64,000 nucleotides of DNA, from the NCBI RefSeq assembly GCF_000381925.1, contig NZ_KB907309.1:682001-746000 (forward strand), given 5' to 3'. Shown here piece after piece: positions 7,632 through 19,514 of this stretch. The stretch comes from Nocardia sp. BMG111209. GTDB taxonomy: Bacteria > Actinomycetota > Actinomycetes > Mycobacteriales > Mycobacteriaceae. Within the stretch, counting starts at the first letter, position 1, and every line of letters begins with the position of its first letter. Made by a program: the position numbers and the translations under genes. The notes beneath the pieces are model-generated. The model saw only the letters and a list, made by a program, of their open reading frames with translations, ran no database searches and was not told where the DNA came from.

Positions 7632-8927
7632 ATGGCCAAGAAGCCGCTCAAGCCACCCAGCGTCCCTCTGGGCGCCCGGCACAGTTTCTTCGCGTACATG
7701 CAGCGCCTGGTCATCGAGAACGGCGACATGTCGACCCCGCAGTTGGGCCGGCTGCTCGACTACTCACATCAGGCGGTCTACAAGGCTTTGACCGGGCCGC
7801 GGATGCCCAGTCACAGCATGGCCGCCGGTCTCGCGAGGGTGCTCGCGGGTGAACCTGCCGCCGCCGTGGCGCTGCGACTGTGGAGCGCGGGTGTCCAGGA
7901 GGAGCAGCGGGTGATCAGAGAGCGGGTTGCCGCACGCGGAAAGCCGGTCGGCTACGGCGCGAATATCGGTGTGGCCGTGAGTGCTTCGAGCGACAACACG
8001 TTCACGGACGGGCCGCACCGGACGGATCACGCGCTGCTGGCGGCGAAGTCACGCCGCGGCAGCCGAGTCGTGGTCTCGAACGACGTGGTGCGTCCGGATT
8101 TCGAGCCGGACGATCTGCGCCGCGCGGTCGCCGACGGCTCGCTGGTGCTGCATTACCAGCCCGAGGTGGATCTGCGCACCGGCACGATCCGTGCGCTGGA
8201 GGCGCTGGTGCGCTGGCAGCACCCGACGCGCGGGCTGCTGCCGCCGGGCGCGTTCCTGCAGGTCGCCGAGGCCACCAATCTGGCCGGTGAACTCGGGCGA
8301 TGGGTGATCCGCACTGCCTGCGCCCAGTTGGCGCAGTGGCGACGGTGTGGGCTGGCGTCGAATGTGGTGCTGCGGATCAACGTCTCGCCGGTGCAGTTGG
8401 TCGCGCTCGACTTCGTGGAGAACATCGAGGATGTGCTGCGCAGGCACGGCATCGAGGGCAGCTCGATCTGCCTGGAGATCACCGAGCACGTGGTCGTGCA
8501 GGATCTGGATCGCACCTGCGCCACGCTGAACGGGCTGAAGGAGCTGGGCGTACAGATCGCCATCGACGACTTCGGTACGGGATACAGTTCGCTGTCCCAG
8601 CTGAAGGCGCTCCCGGTGGATGTCGTGAAGATCGACCGCAGCTTCGTGCAGCGGCTGGGCGCCGACCCGGACGACTTGCCGTTCGTCGAATTCATTGTGG
8701 GACTTGCCCATTCATTGGGGCTCCAGGTCGTCGGCGAGGGTGTGGAGACGACCGCCGCCGCACGCACCCTGGTCGGGCTGGGATGCTTTCGGGCACAAGG
8801 CTTTCTGATCGCACAGCCGATGCCCGCCGAGGCAGTGGAGCCCCATCTCATGGCCGGCCGGATCCCGCTGGACCTGAAGCTACCGGAAATATCGCAGGTG
8901 CCGAGCGCAATTCGACGCGGCGAATGA
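7632..8927 (+). CDS. HTH-EAL fusion: c-di-GMP phosphodiesterase with DNA-binding-like N-terminus
   Basis: A 431-residue cytoplasmic protein. Residues about 30-75 look like a Cro/lambda-repressor helix-turn-helix (STPQLGRLLDYSHQAVYKAL); a linker follows; residues about 155-410 are an EAL domain. All residues expected of an active phosphodiesterase are present: EAL at 190-192, Asn250 (RINVSP), Glu282 (LEITE), Asp312-Asp313 (DDFGTG), Lys333, Glu369 (GEGVE) and Gln389. It should cleave cyclic di-GMP to pGpG, and the HTH suggests DNA binding linked to the nucleotide. No GGDEF domain and no membrane segment are seen. Start at 7632 has a GGGAGA site; an upstream ATG-less extension is not needed. Confidence 0.87.
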   Translation: MAKKPLKPPSVPLGARHSFFAYMQRLVIENGDMSTPQLGRLLDYSHQAVYKALTGPRMPSHSMAAGLARVLAGEPAAAVALRLWSAGVQEEQRVIRERVAARGKPVGYGANIGVAVSASSDNTFTDGPHRTDHALLAAKSRRGSRVVVSNDVVRPDFEPDDLRRAVADGSLVLHYQPEVDLRTGTIRALEALVRWQHPTRGLLPPGAFLQVAEATNLAGELGRWVIRTACAQLAQWRRCGLASNVVLRINVSPVQLVALDFVENIEDVLRRHGIEGSSICLEITEHVVVQDLDRTCATLNGLKELGVQIAIDDFGTGYSSLSQLKALPVDVVKIDRSFVQRLGADPDDLPFVEFIVGLAHSLGLQVVGEGVETTAAARTLVGLGCFRAQGFLIAQPMPAEAVEPHLMAGRIPLDLKLPEISQVPSAIRRGE

Positions 8928-8992
8928 CATCCGGCTCCGCTGTCCGTATCTCTGAGCAAGGACAGCGACCCGGCAACCGATCCGCACCGGCC

Positions 8993-9198
8993 GGGTCGAG
9001 GCGGCACGCGTACCAACCAGACCGAGCCCGCACGCCTCCCGGCCGGACCGAGGCCGCCGCGTCCCAACCAGACCGAGGCCGCCGCGTCCCAACCAGACCG
9101 AGGCGGCACACGTCCCGACCAGACCGAGACGGCACGCCTCCCGACCAGACCAAGGCCGCACACGTCCCGACCGGACCGAGACGTCGCGCCTCCCGGCC
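8993..9198. repeat. minisatellite, eight units of 25-26 bp
   Basis: Eight head-to-tail units follow the EAL gene, of the form AGACCGAGRCGGCACGCCTC followed by CCGACC, with two units of 25 bp that are near-identical to each other (9045-9069 and 9070-9094). The mix of 25- and 26-bp units changes the reading frame, so this array is not under coding selection. It separates the EAL gene from the convergent holB. Confidence 0.85.
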
Positions 9199-9243
9199 GG
9201 ATCACGAGAACCGGCTGGTCCAACTCCACTGTGTCCGGGCCGG

Positions 9244-10452
9244 TCAGGCGCCCCGTGCGGCGATCATGGTGGCGACCATGGCCGCGACCGCGAACCGGGG
9301 TTTCACGTTCTGGTCCAGGGCCTGACGGCAGGCGAGGACTGCTTCGATCGAGCGCAGCAGACCTTCGGGGCGGACCTCGGACGCCAGATCGCGGATCTGG
9401 TCCGGGAGGTCCGGATGGGTGAGGGTGACACCGCCGGCGGCGGGGGTGGTAGCGCGCAGGCGGACGGCGAGGGCATCCCGGTAGAGGCCGGCGACGTCGA
9501 TGAGCGCGCGGTCGAGTGCGTCGCGGCCGGTGCGGGTGGCCCGGGACTTCTGGCGACGTTCCAGATCCTTCAACGCGCCGGCCGATCCACGAGTGGCAGA
9601 CGCGGTGCCCTTACCGGTGCCGCCGGCGCCGAGAGCGGTGGCCAGTTCCTCGCGCTCGCGTTCGTCGCGGGTGGCGCTGACCTGTTTGGCCTCCTCATCC
9701 GCGGATTTGACCAGTTCGTCGGCGGCGGCATACGCGGCGCCGGGGCGAGCGGTGGCGGCGACCAGGGCCAGGGCGCGGGTGCGGCGGGTACGGGCTTCCG
9801 CATCGGTGGCGAGCCGGCGGGCCCGGCCGACGTGACCGCCGCTGACCGAGGCCGCCCAGGTGGCGGTCTCATCGTCGAGACCGTCGCGGTCGCGCAAAAC
9901 CTGAGCGATCGCCGGGACGGAAGGGGTGACCAGCGGAATGTGCCGGCAGCGCGAGCGCAGGGTCACCGAGATGTCCTCGGGATCGACCGAGGGGGCGCAG
10001 AGCAGGAACACCGTGCGCGCCGGTGGCTCCTCGACGACCTTCAGCAGCACGTTGCCGGCGGCCTCGGTGAGGCGGTCGGCATCCTCGACCAGCACCACCT
10101 GCCAGCGACCGGTACTGGGCCGCCGGGCGGCGACCTGCACGATCTCGCGCATCTCCTTGGTGCCGATGGACAAGCCCTCGGGGATGACCCGGCGGACATC
10201 ACCGTGGGTACCCGCCATGGTGGTGGTACAGGCATGGCAGCGCCCGCAGCCGGGGACGCCCGCGTCGGTGCACTGGAGGGCGGCGGCGAAACACAGGGCG
10301 GCGACGGACCGGCCCGAACCGGGTGGGCCGGTGAACAACCAGGAATGGGTCATGGCCGACGACGACCCCCCGCTGCGCGCGGCGACCGCGGCAGCGGTCA
10401 GTTCGGACTCGACCGCATCCTGGCCGACCAGCCGATCGAAGACTCCCGCCAC
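9244..10452 (-). CDS. holB: DNA polymerase III subunit delta'
   Basis: A 402-residue clamp-loader AAA+ subunit. The start is the GTG at 10452 (VAGVFDRLVGQ), the usual beginning of actinobacterial delta'; longer frames upstream do not match. Walker A GPPGSGRS lies at about residues 42-49, the four zinc cysteines at about 61, 69, 72 and 75 (QCTDAGVPGCGRCHAC), and the sensor and DxD-like region in VVLVEDADRLTEAAGN. It loads the sliding clamp with the tau/gamma and delta subunits. An inserted charged segment (ATRDEREREELATALG, about residues 260-300) is longer than in E. coli but usual in this order. It has the same place and direction as Rv3644c. Confidence 0.93.
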   Translation of the reverse strand: MAGVFDRLVGQDAVESELTAAAVAARSGGSSSAMTHSWLFTGPPGSGRSVAALCFAAALQCTDAGVPGCGRCHACTTTMAGTHGDVRRVIPEGLSIGTKEMREIVQVAARRPSTGRWQVVLVEDADRLTEAAGNVLLKVVEEPPARTVFLLCAPSVDPEDISVTLRSRCRHIPLVTPSVPAIAQVLRDRDGLDDETATWAASVSGGHVGRARRLATDAEARTRRTRALALVAATARPGAAYAAADELVKSADEEAKQVSATRDEREREELATALGAGGTGKGTASATRGSAGALKDLERRQKSRATRTGRDALDRALIDVAGLYRDALAVRLRATTPAAGGVTLTHPDLPDQIRDLASEVRPEGLLRSIEAVLACRQALDQNVKPRFAVAAMVATMIAARGA

Positions 10453-10687
10453 GACGTACACCCTAACGGCCGGCACCGACAGCGAACTTTCACCGTCCGC
10501 CCCGGCGCCACCACGACCCACCGCCACCGCGACGAGGATCACATCCGGAATACTCGCAAACTTCGCAAACCAGCCCACCGTTCCGTGAACCATGTTGCGG
10601 CCGTGGCTGTTCGAACGCCGAACGATCACGCGTCGAAAAGCCGCCGATCCCAGCTCGTTTCGAGCGCGACGACGCCGATTTCCGCCG

Positions 10688-11194
10688 CTACGAGGCTCGT
10701 TGATATGTGGTGTTGGCGCCGTCCAGCGCCTCGCGGATGATGTCCGCGTGGCCGGAATGGTGGGCGATCTCGCGGAGGATATGGAGCAGCGCGAAACGCA
10801 CTGTCCACCATTGCCTTTCGGGTGACCACGGCGCGGTCGGCAGCGGAATGGACGTGTCCAGGCTGTCGAGGTCGCGGATCAGTTTCTCGGTCTCCAGGGC
10901 CGCTTCTTCCCAGGTGGCGAGCAGATCCGCGACGGACTGGCCGGGGCCGAGGCGGTATTCCGAATCCATCCGGGAGACATCGAATGTCGCGGTCTCGTCC
11001 CGTTCCACGATGACCGTGTACCAGTGCCGCTCGATATTGACCATGTGATTGAGCAGCCCCCCGAGGGTCAGCTCGCTCACGGTGGTGCGCTGGCGCGCTT
11101 GCTCGTCATCGATTCCGCGCAGGGTGATGCGGAACAGATCGCGCTGGCTCGCCAGCATGCCGATCAGATCTTCGCGTTCGGTGTCGACGGCCAT
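10688..11194 (-). CDS. DinB-like (DUF664) metal-dependent protein
   Basis: A 168-residue protein of the DinB/YfiT-like fold (DUF664 group). The family histidine metal ligands are seen in LGGLLNHMVNIERHW and in LLHILREIAHHSGHADIIREAL. These proteins are often mycothiol- or bacillithiol-dependent transferases of unknown substrate. It lies between topA and holB, where M. tuberculosis has an adenylate cyclase gene instead. Start ATG at 11194 is clear, with a purine-rich sequence before it. Confidence 0.85.
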   Translation of the reverse strand: MAVDTEREDLIGMLASQRDLFRITLRGIDDEQARQRTTVSELTLGGLLNHMVNIERHWYTVIVERDETATFDVSRMDSEYRLGPGQSVADLLATWEEAALETEKLIRDLDSLDTSIPLPTAPWSPERQWWTVRFALLHILREIAHHSGHADIIREALDGANTTYQRAS

Positions 11195-11304
11195 CGCGGG
11201 TCCTTCCGCTCGAGCGGGCTTCGATGGCTGGTCACGGTACGGCAGGCCACCGACAGAAATCGGACTACGGCCGATTTCCGCCAGTGAACGAGCGTGGCGC
11301 CGGA

Positions 11305-14247
<2,943 letters not shown>

Positions 14248-14459
14248 CGGCGAACACACCTTTCCTGTCGACCCGCGCGACACAGGAGCGCAGCGCGCGG
14301 CTGGGGCAAGCGGCGGAGGAACCTATCCCCGCCAGAGACGTTTATACCGTGTTTCAGCACTGCGCCCCCGATGCAGCGGGTGCGCAGATCGCCGCGCCGG
14401 TGGCCCGGCGCCGGGCGATGCCCCGTTCGCGGTCGAGTGTACTGGGCCCGGAAACGGCT

Positions 14460-14490
14460 CGTCCCCCACCGCGGTGGGCGGTGAGGGACG
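14460..14490 (-). terminator. terminator hairpin of the cold-shock gene
   Basis: CGTCCCCCACCGC and GCGGTGAGGGACG pair over 13 positions with one mismatch around a 5-nt loop, 28 bp downstream of the cspA stop. No long T tract follows, as is usual in high-GC actinobacteria. Confidence 0.65.
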
Positions 14491-14517
14491 TAGCCTTCGG
14501 ACCTGTTGGGTTACCGC

Positions 14518-14724
14518 TCAGCTGAGCGCGCGAACTCCGGTGGCCTGCGGGCCCTTGGTGCCCTGGCCGACCTCGAACTCGACCTTCTGGTTCTCCTCGA
14601 GGGTGCGGAAGCCCGTCCCCTGGATCTCGGAGTAGTGAACGAAGACGTCAGCGGAGCCGTCCTCGGGCGCGATGAAGCCGAAACCCTTCTCCGCATTGAA
14701 CCACTTCACAGTTCCCTGTGCCAT
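14518..14724 (-). CDS. cspA: cold-shock protein CspA family
   Basis: A 68-residue cold-shock domain protein. It has both RNA-binding motifs, KGFGFI (about residues 13-18) and VFVHYSEI (about 27-34). It melts RNA secondary structure and acts as an antiterminator or RNA chaperone. The ATG at 14724 is preceded by AGAGAAGGAACAG. The order cspA, then a divergent helicase gene, matches Rv3648c and Rv3649. The leader region upstream is long and comparatively AT-rich, which fits cold-shock control by a 5' untranslated region. Confidence 0.95.
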   Translation of the reverse strand: MAQGTVKWFNAEKGFGFIAPEDGSADVFVHYSEIQGTGFRTLEENQKVEFEVGQGTKGPQATGVRALS

Positions 14725-15160
14725 TCTGTTCCTTCTCTTTCCATACCGGAACGGCAGACTAGTTAGGTTCGTCCACCGGGCCCGTTCCGACCGCTGTACT
14801 CTGTTCCCCCTGCAGGAAGCATCAAGCACACCGTTCGCAACATCGATCCTGCTGATGGTGTTGGACTTTGGATCCGTTCCCTCGAACACAGAAGCTTGCG
14901 ACCAGGAACCAGTGAACCATGTCTCCGAGCAATTCAACAGTCGAGTTACCGACAATTTGCAAAAAAGATGATCTTGCGAATGCGCAGGTGAGGGCTCGAA
15001 TGCTCAAATCCGTACTTGAGGTAGGTTTGCTTCGCGATAACCGGGTTGGCGTCAGGCAATGGGGGTGTGATACAGATCGCTACTCTGTAGTGAAATGGCA
15101 GGTAGGGCACACACCACACACATGGTTCACAGTTCTTCAGCGTGTCGCGATCACGGTCGA
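14725..15160. other. divergent promoter region without genes
   Basis: A 436-bp interval of lower GC than its surroundings between cspA and the helicase gene. It should hold the long cspA leader and both promoters; the segment 14930-15080 is especially AT-rich (CAATTTGCAAAAAAGATGATC region). I see no convincing protein gene and no clear structured RNA. Confidence 0.6.
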
Positions 15161-17587
15161 ATGAACCCGACGCGCACGACACACGACACCACGCCGGAAA
15201 CGGCGCCCGGATACGGCCGCGCGTTGCTGAACCGTGTCCTGGCCGCCGTACCGGACGGCGAGGAACGACTCACCCATCTCGCCGAGCTTCCGGCACGATC
15301 CGCGCAGGTCACGGACTGGCCGGAGTGGGCGGCCCCGGAGGTGATCGCGGCATTCCGGGCGAACGGGGTGGTCACACCTTGGTCACACCAGGCCCGCACC
15401 GCCGAGCTCGCCGTTACCGGCCGGCACGTGGTGGTCAGTTCCGGCACCGCCTCCGGCAAATCACTGGGATATCAGCTGCCGGTTCTGACCGATCTGTATC
15501 GGGATCCGCAGGCCACAGCCCTGTATCTGGCGCCGACCAAAGCCCTCGGCGCCGATCAATTGCGCGCCGTCTCCGAACTCGTCCTCGACGGCCCGCTACG
15601 CGACGTCCGGCCCGCCTCCTACGACGGCGACACACCCGCCGAAGTGCGGCAATGGGTGCGCGCGAATGCCCGGTGGATCTTCACCAATCCCGACATGTTG
15701 CATCTGGGCATTCTGCGATCGCATCAGCGCTGGGCGCGGGTACTGCGCCGGCTGCGCTATGTCGTGGTCGACGAATGTCACGCCTACCGAGGTGTATTCG
15801 GATCGAACGTCGCATTGGTGCTGCGCCGGTTACGGCGGCTGGCCGCGCATTACGGCGCCGACCCGGTCTTCGTGTTGTGCTCGGCCACCACGGCCGAACC
15901 CGCGGCCGCGGCGAGTGAATTGATCGGCGCGCGGTGTATCGCGGTGACCGAGGACGGCTCCCCCACCGGGGCGCGCACGGTCGCGTTGTGGGAACCGCCT
16001 CTGCTGCCCGTGATCAGCGGCGAGAACGGCGCCCCGGTGCGGCGACCGGCCGCCTCGGAGGCGGCCCGGATCATGACCGACCTGGTGGCCGAGGGTGCGC
16101 GCACCCTGACCTTCGTCCGGTCCCGCCGGGCCGCCGAGACGGTCGCGATCGACACCCGCCGCCTGCTCGGCGAGATCGACCCGGAACTGCGCGACCGGGT
16201 GGCCGCTTACCGGGCCGGATACCTCGCCGACGACCGGCGCGAACTGGAGTCGGCCCTCAATGACGGCACTCTGCTCGGCGTCGCCACCACCACCGCGCTG
16301 GAGCTGGGTGTGGACATCGCCGGGCTGGACGCGGTGGTCATCGCGGGCTTCCCCGGGACGGTGGCCTCGTTCTGGCAGCAGGCCGGGCGCGCGGGCCGGC
16401 GTACCCAGGGCTCGCTGGTGGTGCTGGTGGCCCGCGACGACCCGCTGGACACCTATCTGATCCACCATCCCCAGGCCCTGCTCGGCCGGCCCGTGGAAGC
16501 CACGATCACCGACCCCCGCAATCCGTACGTACTGGGTCCGCACCTGGTCTGCGCGGCGCTGGAGCAGCCGCTGACCGATCTCGAGGTCGCCGAACTCGGC
16601 GCCACCGAACTGGCCGCGGACCTGGCCGCCGAGGGGCTGATCCGGCGCCGGACCGGCGGCCGCGGACCGGCCCGGTGGTACGCGACCACCACCGAACAAC
16701 CGCACGATGCCGTCGATGTGCGCGGCGGTATCGGCACCCAGATCGCCATCGTCGACGAGGAGACCGGGCGCCTGCTCGGCACCGCCGACGCGGGCCGCGC
16801 CCCCGCCACCCTGCACCCCGGCGCGGTCCACCTGCACCAGGGCGAGACCTATGTGGTCGATGACCTGGACCTGGAGGCGGGCGTCGCCTTCGTGCACGCC
16901 GACCAGCCCGGCTGGACCACCAGCCCGCGCACGGTGACATCCATCGGAATCGTCGACGTGACCACCGAACACCGATTCGGCGAGGTCACCGCCGCGCTGG
17001 CGCGGGTGCACGTGTCCCGTCAGGTGGTCGCCTACCTCCGTACCCTGTCCACCGGCGAGGTGCTGGACCTCGTGGAACTCGAGCTGCCGGAACAGCGGCT
17101 GCCCACCCGCGCCGTGCTGTACACGGTCACGCCGAGCCTGCTGGCCCGCGCCGGGCTCGACGCCCGCCGGCTGCCCGGCGCCCTGCACGCGGCCGAACAT
17201 GCCGCGATCGGCATGCTGCCGCTGGTCGCGAGCTGCGACCGCTGGGATATCGGCGGCGTGTCGACCGCGGAACACCCCGACACCGGCCTGCCCACCGTCT
17301 TCGTCTACGACGGCCACGCGGGTGGCGCCGGCTTCGCCGAACGCGGCTTCGCCGAGCTCCGCACCTGGCTGACCGCGACACTCGAGGCCATCGAGTCCTG
17401 CGGCTGCCCGAGCGGCTGCCCGTCCTGCGTGCAGTCGCCGAAGTGCGGCAACGGCAACCATCCGCTGGACAAGGAGGGCGCCGCGGCCCTGCTGACCGCC
17501 GTCCTCGCCGAGCTCCGCGCGGGTGCGAACCCACCCGAGGAACCAGGCGGCCAGTCGTCGGATGACGGCGACACTGTTCAACCGTGA
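15161..17587 (+). CDS. MrfA/Hrq1-type DEAD/DEAH-box helicase with DUF1998 zinc domain
   Basis: An 808-residue superfamily 2 helicase. Motif I SSGTASGKS is at about residues 93-101, motif II DECH near 206 (VVDECHAYRG), motif III CSATT, and motifs V-VI ALELGVDIAGLDAV and QQAGRAGRR. The C-terminal DUF1998 region carries the cysteine cluster CGCPSGCPSC...CGNGNHPLDK. This architecture is that of Bacillus MrfA and yeast Hrq1, 3'-to-5' helicases for repair of mitomycin-type and crosslink damage. Orthologous in position to Rv3649. The start at 15161 (MNPTRT) avoids an upstream non-family extension. Confidence 0.92.
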   Translation: MNPTRTTHDTTPETAPGYGRALLNRVLAAVPDGEERLTHLAELPARSAQVTDWPEWAAPEVIAAFRANGVVTPWSHQARTAELAVTGRHVVVSSGTASGKSLGYQLPVLTDLYRDPQATALYLAPTKALGADQLRAVSELVLDGPLRDVRPASYDGDTPAEVRQWVRANARWIFTNPDMLHLGILRSHQRWARVLRRLRYVVVDECHAYRGVFGSNVALVLRRLRRLAAHYGADPVFVLCSATTAEPAAAASELIGARCIAVTEDGSPTGARTVALWEPPLLPVISGENGAPVRRPAASEAARIMTDLVAEGARTLTFVRSRRAAETVAIDTRRLLGEIDPELRDRVAAYRAGYLADDRRELESALNDGTLLGVATTTALELGVDIAGLDAVVIAGFPGTVASFWQQAGRAGRRTQGSLVVLVARDDPLDTYLIHHPQALLGRPVEATITDPRNPYVLGPHLVCAALEQPLTDLEVAELGATELAADLAAEGLIRRRTGGRGPARWYATTTEQPHDAVDVRGGIGTQIAIVDEETGRLLGTADAGRAPATLHPGAVHLHQGETYVVDDLDLEAGVAFVHADQPGWTTSPRTVTSIGIVDVTTEHRFGEVTAALARVHVSRQVVAYLRTLSTGEVLDLVELELPEQRLPTRAVLYTVTPSLLARAGLDARRLPGALHAAEHAAIGMLPLVASCDRWDIGGVSTAEHPDTGLPTVFVYDGHAGGAGFAERGFAELRTWLTATLEAIESCGCPSGCPSCVQSPKCGNGNHPLDKEGAAALLTAVLAELRAGANPPEEPGGQSSDDGDTVQP

Positions 17588-17897
17588 CGGCACAGTCGCC
17601 ATCCGTTTCCGCGTGTCGTGATGCGCGTCGCGCGCGTCGCATCGACCGACTTCGGGCGCGTCGCTGATCCGAACGGGTTCAACGTGGGCCGAATAAAAAG
17701 GAAAACCGTCATGTTAACTAGTTCATTGCCCGAGTGAATTAACTGCGAGCTGCGAGAACTCGGGAATGGCACCGGCGAGTGGGCCTGCAATTGATCGATC
17801 CCGAATAATTCGTACTCCATTTCGGCAATTTCCAATCACGTCGGGAGGGATCTGTGGTCGGACTCACTTAAAGCCTCCATCACCAACCGTTCGGTAT
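17588..17897. other. AT-richer intergenic segment with a long hairpin
   Basis: A 310-bp interval between the helicase and the end of the convergent tad operon. It contains CCCGAGT (17729-17735) and ACTCGGG (17758-17764), a 7-bp inverted repeat with a 22-nt loop, plus GTTAAC-rich sequence. It may act as a terminator for either side. No gene is seen. Confidence 0.5.
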
Positions 17898-18317
17898 TCA
17901 TTCGGTTCCGTAAGGACTCGCCGGACCCGCACGCGCACTCGCCCGAACCCGACGTAATCCCAATGTCGCGAGTGAGACCTCCCTATCGACCGTGACGATC
18001 ACATCCCAATCCACGACCGAACACGCGCCGAGGCGAAATCCCGCGCGCCCGGCGATCACTCCGGCCCGCGCACACCCCGCCGCGATCCCCTCGTCCAATG
18101 CACCGGCACCCGCCAGCGCACTCAGATCGGCCGCCGACTGCGCCCGATGCCGCATCACCGCCACCACCCCGACCTGTCCGATCAGTCCGGTGATCGTCAG
18201 CAGCGCCAGCACCGCGAAGCACGCGGCCACGGTCGCCACCCCGTCCTCCGCCGCGATCCGCCGCCCGACGACCCCACGGATCCCCGCAACGCCCGCACCC
18301 CCACCCCCGGAACTCAT
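17898..18317 (-). CDS. TadE/TadG-like pilus-assembly protein (helicase/secretion-neighbourhood type)
   Basis: A 139-residue protein like Rv3654c. After a short glycine-rich start comes EDGVATVAACFAVLALLTITGL, a type-IV pilin-like cleavage region followed by a membrane helix, then MRHRAQSAADLSALAGAGAL, the TadE/TadG signature. It is the last gene of the leftward tad operon. Its ATG (18315-18317) overlaps the TGA of the upstream repeat frame as ATGA. Probably a minor pilin or assembly protein in the cytoplasmic membrane. Confidence 0.82.
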   Translation of the reverse strand: MSSGGGGAGVAGIRGVVGRRIAAEDGVATVAACFAVLALLTITGLIGQVGVVAVMRHRAQSAADLSALAGAGALDEGIAAGCARAGVIAGRAGFRLGACSVVDWDVIVTVDREVSLATLGLRRVRASARAGPASPYGTE

Positions 18318-18880
18318 GAAGCCATGCCCCGAGCTCTGCTCACGCCCCAACTCCGGTCCCACCGGCTGCCGACTTCACACCGGTCCCACCAACTCACAAG
18401 TTCACTCCGATCCAGCCGACTCGAGACTTCACCACGGTCCCGCCGACTCCTGAGTTCACTTCGGTGTGACCGACTCACGACGCCACCCCTGCGCGGCCGA
18501 CTCAGAACGCCCCTCCACGCCAGCCATCTCAGAACGTCTCTTCGGCCCAGCTGATCCACGAAGTCACTCCAACGCGGCCGACGCACAACGCCGCTCCAGC
18601 CTGGCCAGCTCACGACGCCACTCCTGCCCAGCCCGTTCACGACGCCACTCCAACGCGGCCCGTTCACGACGTCGCTCCAACGCGGCCGACACACAACGCC
18701 GCTCCAGCCCACCCGACTCACGACGCCGCTCCAGCCCACCCGACTCACGACGCCGCTCCTGTGTGGCCGGCTCGGGATGCATCTCCAGTACGGCCGATTC
18801 GCGACGTCAGCCCGTCCCGCCGACTCGTGAAGCCGCTGCGGCCCCCTGAGCCATGGCGCCACCTTGATCCGCCGACTCAT
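18314..18880 (-). CDS. repeat-only open frame of 9-residue units, coupled to both tad neighbours
   Basis: A 188-residue frame made almost wholly of 9-residue repeats, for example SGVVSRVGW, SGVVSRVGW, SGVVCRPRW, SDVVNGPRW, SGVVNGLGR. It is rich in Trp, Arg and Val with no membrane helix or signal peptide and no recognised domain. What makes it noteworthy is that its ATG (18878-18880) overlaps the stop of the upstream TadE-like gene as ATGA, and its own TGA overlaps the ATG of the downstream TadE-like gene as ATGA. The 27-bp unit keeps all frames open, so an unselected frame could arise. Translation is therefore possible but unproved; it may be only a translational bridge. Confidence 0.4.
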   Translation of the reverse strand: MSRRIKVAPWLRGPQRLHESAGRADVANRPYWRCIPSRPHRSGVVSRVGWSGVVSRVGWSGVVCRPRWSDVVNGPRWSGVVNGLGRSGVVSWPGWSGVVRRPRWSDFVDQLGRRDVLRWLAWRGVLSRPRRGGVVSRSHRSELRSRRDRGEVSSRLDRSELVSWWDRCEVGSRWDRSWGVSRARGMAS

Positions 18881-18893
18881 GGCGCCACCCCGG
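18354..18893. repeat. minisatellite of about 20 units of 27 bp
   Basis: Direct head-to-tail units of 27 bp (two of 26), consensus roughly CAGCCCGGCCGACTCACGAC followed by GCCGCTC. Two neighbouring units (about 18705-18758) are identical. The array fills the whole space between two TadE-like genes and runs into the 3' end of the upstream one, whose stop codon is in a unit. Divergence is greatest at both ends and least in the middle, as in arrays that expand from the centre. Confidence 0.9.
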
Positions 18894-19230
18894 GCTCACG
18901 AACCGCGAAGGCGCTGGCGTGCAGTTTCAGTCGCGGCAGCAGGGGGGTATGTGCGGTGACGGTTGCGGTCACTCGGTCGCCGTCGACGTGGACGGCGACC
19001 TCGGCCCCCGGCGGCGCTACCCGCCGCGCCGCCGCGACTGCCTCGTCCTCCGCACCGCGGGCAACCAGTCGCGCCGCTTCCCGCGCCGCGTCGATGCATC
19101 GCACCTGGCTGGATGCCGCCAGTAGCCCACCGAGGCACATCGTCAGTACGGCGACCAACGCCGCCAGTGCGAACGCCGCCTCCACTGTGACGGCACCGCG
19201 CTCTCCGCCGCCCCACGTCCGCCGGATCAC
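18877..19230 (-). CDS. TadE family protein
   Basis: A 117-residue TadE-like protein corresponding to Rv3655c. It begins at the GTG at 19230 (IRRTWGGGERGAVTVEAAFALAALVAVLTM): a positively charged end, a G-AVTVE pilin-like processing site, then one membrane helix and the AAREAARLVARG segment usual in TadE. Its last residues are coded by the edge of the 27-bp minisatellite. The 284 bp between it and the DUF4244 gene hold no recognisable gene, although the frame stays open; in M. tuberculosis these genes are much closer. Confidence 0.82.
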   Translation of the reverse strand: MIRRTWGGGERGAVTVEAAFALAALVAVLTMCLGGLLAASSQVRCIDAAREAARLVARGAEDEAVAAARRVAPPGAEVAVHVDGDRVTATVTAHTPLLPRLKLHASAFAVREPGVAP

Positions 19231-19514
19231 CGACCGGGTTCTGCGATGATCCGAATCGGCCGGTTCACGACCTCCGCACCACCACGCCACCGAGCCGACC
19301 GCAGACGGCAGCCGACACCCACTCCACATCGGTCCTGAAATACCTGTGGCGGCATGATCGAAACACCGCCATGCGCTCGAACCGGATTCGGCGTGCGGGC
19401 TCAGGTGCTGCGGCGCCCCTGCGGCACCGGATCCGACCGGCGGTCCTGAGGTGGCCGCGTGAAACTCGTTCAGCGCGAACGGTTCAGCGATCGCGCCCGG
19501 TTCGTGGCCGCGAC

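Noticed and set aside
8153..9229. Long minus-strand frame antisense to the EAL gene
   Set aside because: Composition follows the third codon positions of the EAL gene; its start lies in the minisatellite. No protein-like pattern.
14725..15160. Riboswitch in the cspA leader
   Set aside because: Long and AT-rich, but I can find no conserved motif or stable fold that I recognise.
18466..18849. Plus-strand repeat protein of 9-residue units
   Set aside because: The same 27-bp array keeps all frames open; this frame has no coupling to neighbours and no ribosome site, unlike the minus-strand frame.
18354..18893. CRISPR array
   Set aside because: Units follow one another without spacers, are degenerate, and no cas genes are near. 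It is a minisatellite.
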